Shown here: piece after piece, positions 58,441 to 59,699 of the stretch
Position numbering within the stretch: position 1 is the stretch's first letter
How the letters are laid out: every line of letters begins with the position of its first letter
DNA from: Flavobacterium sp.
Lineage (GTDB): Bacteria; Bacteroidota; Bacteroidia; Flavobacteriales; Flavobacteriaceae
Length of the DNA stretch: 59,699 bases
Reading direction: 5' to 3'
Assembly: GCA_008501705.1 (NCBI GenBank)
Contig: QQUG01000018.1
Coordinates: 1 to 59,699 of the forward strand
Position numbers and translations under genes: made by a program
Notes under the pieces: model-generated
The model's input: only the letters and a program-made list of their open reading frames with translations
Told to the model about the DNA's origin: nothing
Database searches by the model: none

Positions 58441-59699
58441 GAAGAAATTACAAGTAAACAAGGAATTCCGTTTGTCATCGTGGGCTATCGAGAATAAAAC
58501 GACCATCTACGTGATGATCGCTATTATACTTTTCCTTGGGGGATCTGCCTATTTCGATATGCCAAGGGAAAGCTTCCCCGAAATAAAGGAAACCAAGATC
58601 TATATTAGTACTCCATATCCTGGAAATACCGCCGAGGATATAGAGCGACTCATCATCGATCCCCTCGAGGACCGATTGAAAAACGTGAGTAATGTAGTAG
58701 AGATCGTATCTACTTCCCAGGAGGATTATGGGATAATTACCGTTGAATTTGATGAGGATATTAACGTTGAAGAAGCTAAGTCGAAAGTTAAGGATGAAGT
58801 TGATAGTGAAAAGGCGGGTGAAGATTGGCCTACCTTTAATAATGCAAAGGTAGAGCCCGATGTATTCGACCTGAATTTTTCGGAAGAAGCACCCATTAGC
58901 AATATTAACATCAAAGGAAATTATCCAACCACCAAGTTAAAAGAATACGCCGAATACCTGGAAGACAAGATTGAAGATCTTCCCGAGATCAAGCAGGCAG
59001 ATATACGTGGCGCCCAGGAAAAAGAAGTGGAAGTAGCCGTTGATGTTTATAAAATGATGTCGGCAAAGGTTAGTTTCGACGATGTAATTAACAGCATTCG
59101 AAACGGCAACGTAACCATGTCTGCCGGGAATCTGGTAACCAGCGGACAAAGACGTACTATTCGCTTACTTGGTGAGGTAGAAAACCCGAACGAACTTGAC
59201 AATTTTGTTGTAAAATCGGAAAATGGCGCTGTCTATTTAAAGGATATAGCAACGGTTAGATTTAAGGAAGAAGAGAAAACAACCTATGCTCGCGAATTTG
59301 GAACCGGAGTGGTGATGCTGGATGTTAAGAAACGAGCCGGTAAAAATATGGTGGAGGCTGCGAGAAAGATAGAAACCATTGTTGAAGAGGCTCGTGATAA
59401 CGAATTCCCTCAAGATGTCGAGGTCACTATCGCCAACGATCAGTCTGCAAAAACCATTAATCAGGTGGACGACCTGGTGAACAATATAATCTTTGGGATC
59501 ATCCTGGTTGTAACCGTTCTGATGTTCTTCATTGGTTTTCGTAATGCCCTTTTTGTTGGTTTCGCAATTCCCATGTCGATGTTCATGTCCTTCATGATAC
59601 TGTCGGGTCTGGGTTATACCATGAACACTATGATAATTTTTGCGTTGATCATGGGGCTGGGGATGCTGGTAGATAATGGTATTGTGGTAGTAGAGCACG
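58433..59699 (+). CDS. RND efflux permease (AcrB/HAE1 family), 3' end outside window
   Basis: Frame open from ATG 58433 to the window end, so absent from the ORF list: MSKKKLQVNKEFRLSSWAIENKTTIYVMIAIILFLGG...MGLGMLVDNGIVVVEH. Overlaps the adaptor stop by 8 nt. Confidence 0.93.
   Translation, partial: MSKKKLQVNKEFRLSSWAIENKTTIYVMIAIILFLGGSAYFDMPRESFPEIKETKIYISTPYPGNTAEDIERLIIDPLEDRLKNVSNVVEIVSTSQEDYGIITVEFDEDINVEEAKSKVKDEVDSEKAGEDWPTFNNAKVEPDVFDLNFSEEAPISNINIKGNYPTTKLKEYAEYLEDKIEDLPEIKQADIRGAQEKEVEVAVDVYKMMSAKVSFDDVINSIRNGNVTMSAGNLVTSGQRRTIRLLGEVENPNELDNFVVKSENGAVYLKDIATVRFKEEEKTTYAREFGTGVVMLDVKKRAGKNMVEAARKIETIVEEARDNEFPQDVEVTIANDQSAKTINQVDDLVNNIIFGIILVVTVLMFFIGFRNALFVGFAIPMSMFMSFMILSGLGYTMNTMIIFALIMGLGMLVDNGIVVVEH

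Noticed and set aside
59237-59698. 153-aa minus-strand ORF
   Set aside because: Lies antisense to the clearly coding RND permease frame that runs off the window; composition is non-protein-like.
1-59699. Search for prophage, transposon or defence island
   Set aside because: No transposase, integrase, recombinase, restriction-modification, toxin-antitoxin or phage structural operon was recognised. The fibre-like proteins are isolated secreted genes without phage neighbours.

Overview
The window is a chromosomal segment of a Bacteroidota genome, most likely Flavobacteriaceae, judging from gene content and TAnnTTTG-type -7 promoter boxes. Most of it is ordinary housekeeping or metabolic sequence: rplM-rpsI-rpsB-tsf, pyrH-frr, asnS, rpoN, polA, sucAB, an ExbB/ExbD cluster, L-asparaginase, TatD, polyprenyl synthase and a TetR-regulated RND efflux operon cut by the window end. 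Accessory content includes a GH92 mannosidase plus glycosylasparaginase pair, a cyanophycin module (cphA/cphB/isoaspartyl peptidase), two two-component systems, and three secreted proteins sharing an 'AQVGIGxTxP' N-terminus. One tRNA-Ser(GGA) lies on the minus strand next to four 90-bp tandem repeats. The main second-look items are: (1) a structured leader between rpsI and rpsB with mutually exclusive pairings; (2) a 21-bp-phased CTAAA direct repeat on both sides of a LytTR regulator gene; (3) a secreted-protein gene split by a single in-frame TGA; (4) a perfect 10-bp inverted repeat over the predicted -33 box of the tetR/RND operon; (5) a candidate intergenic sRNA near 9.6 kb; (6) the tRNA-linked tandem repeat and nested inverted repeat. 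I saw no CRISPR array, transposase or prophage. No database search was run; family names come from recognising motifs in the translations.
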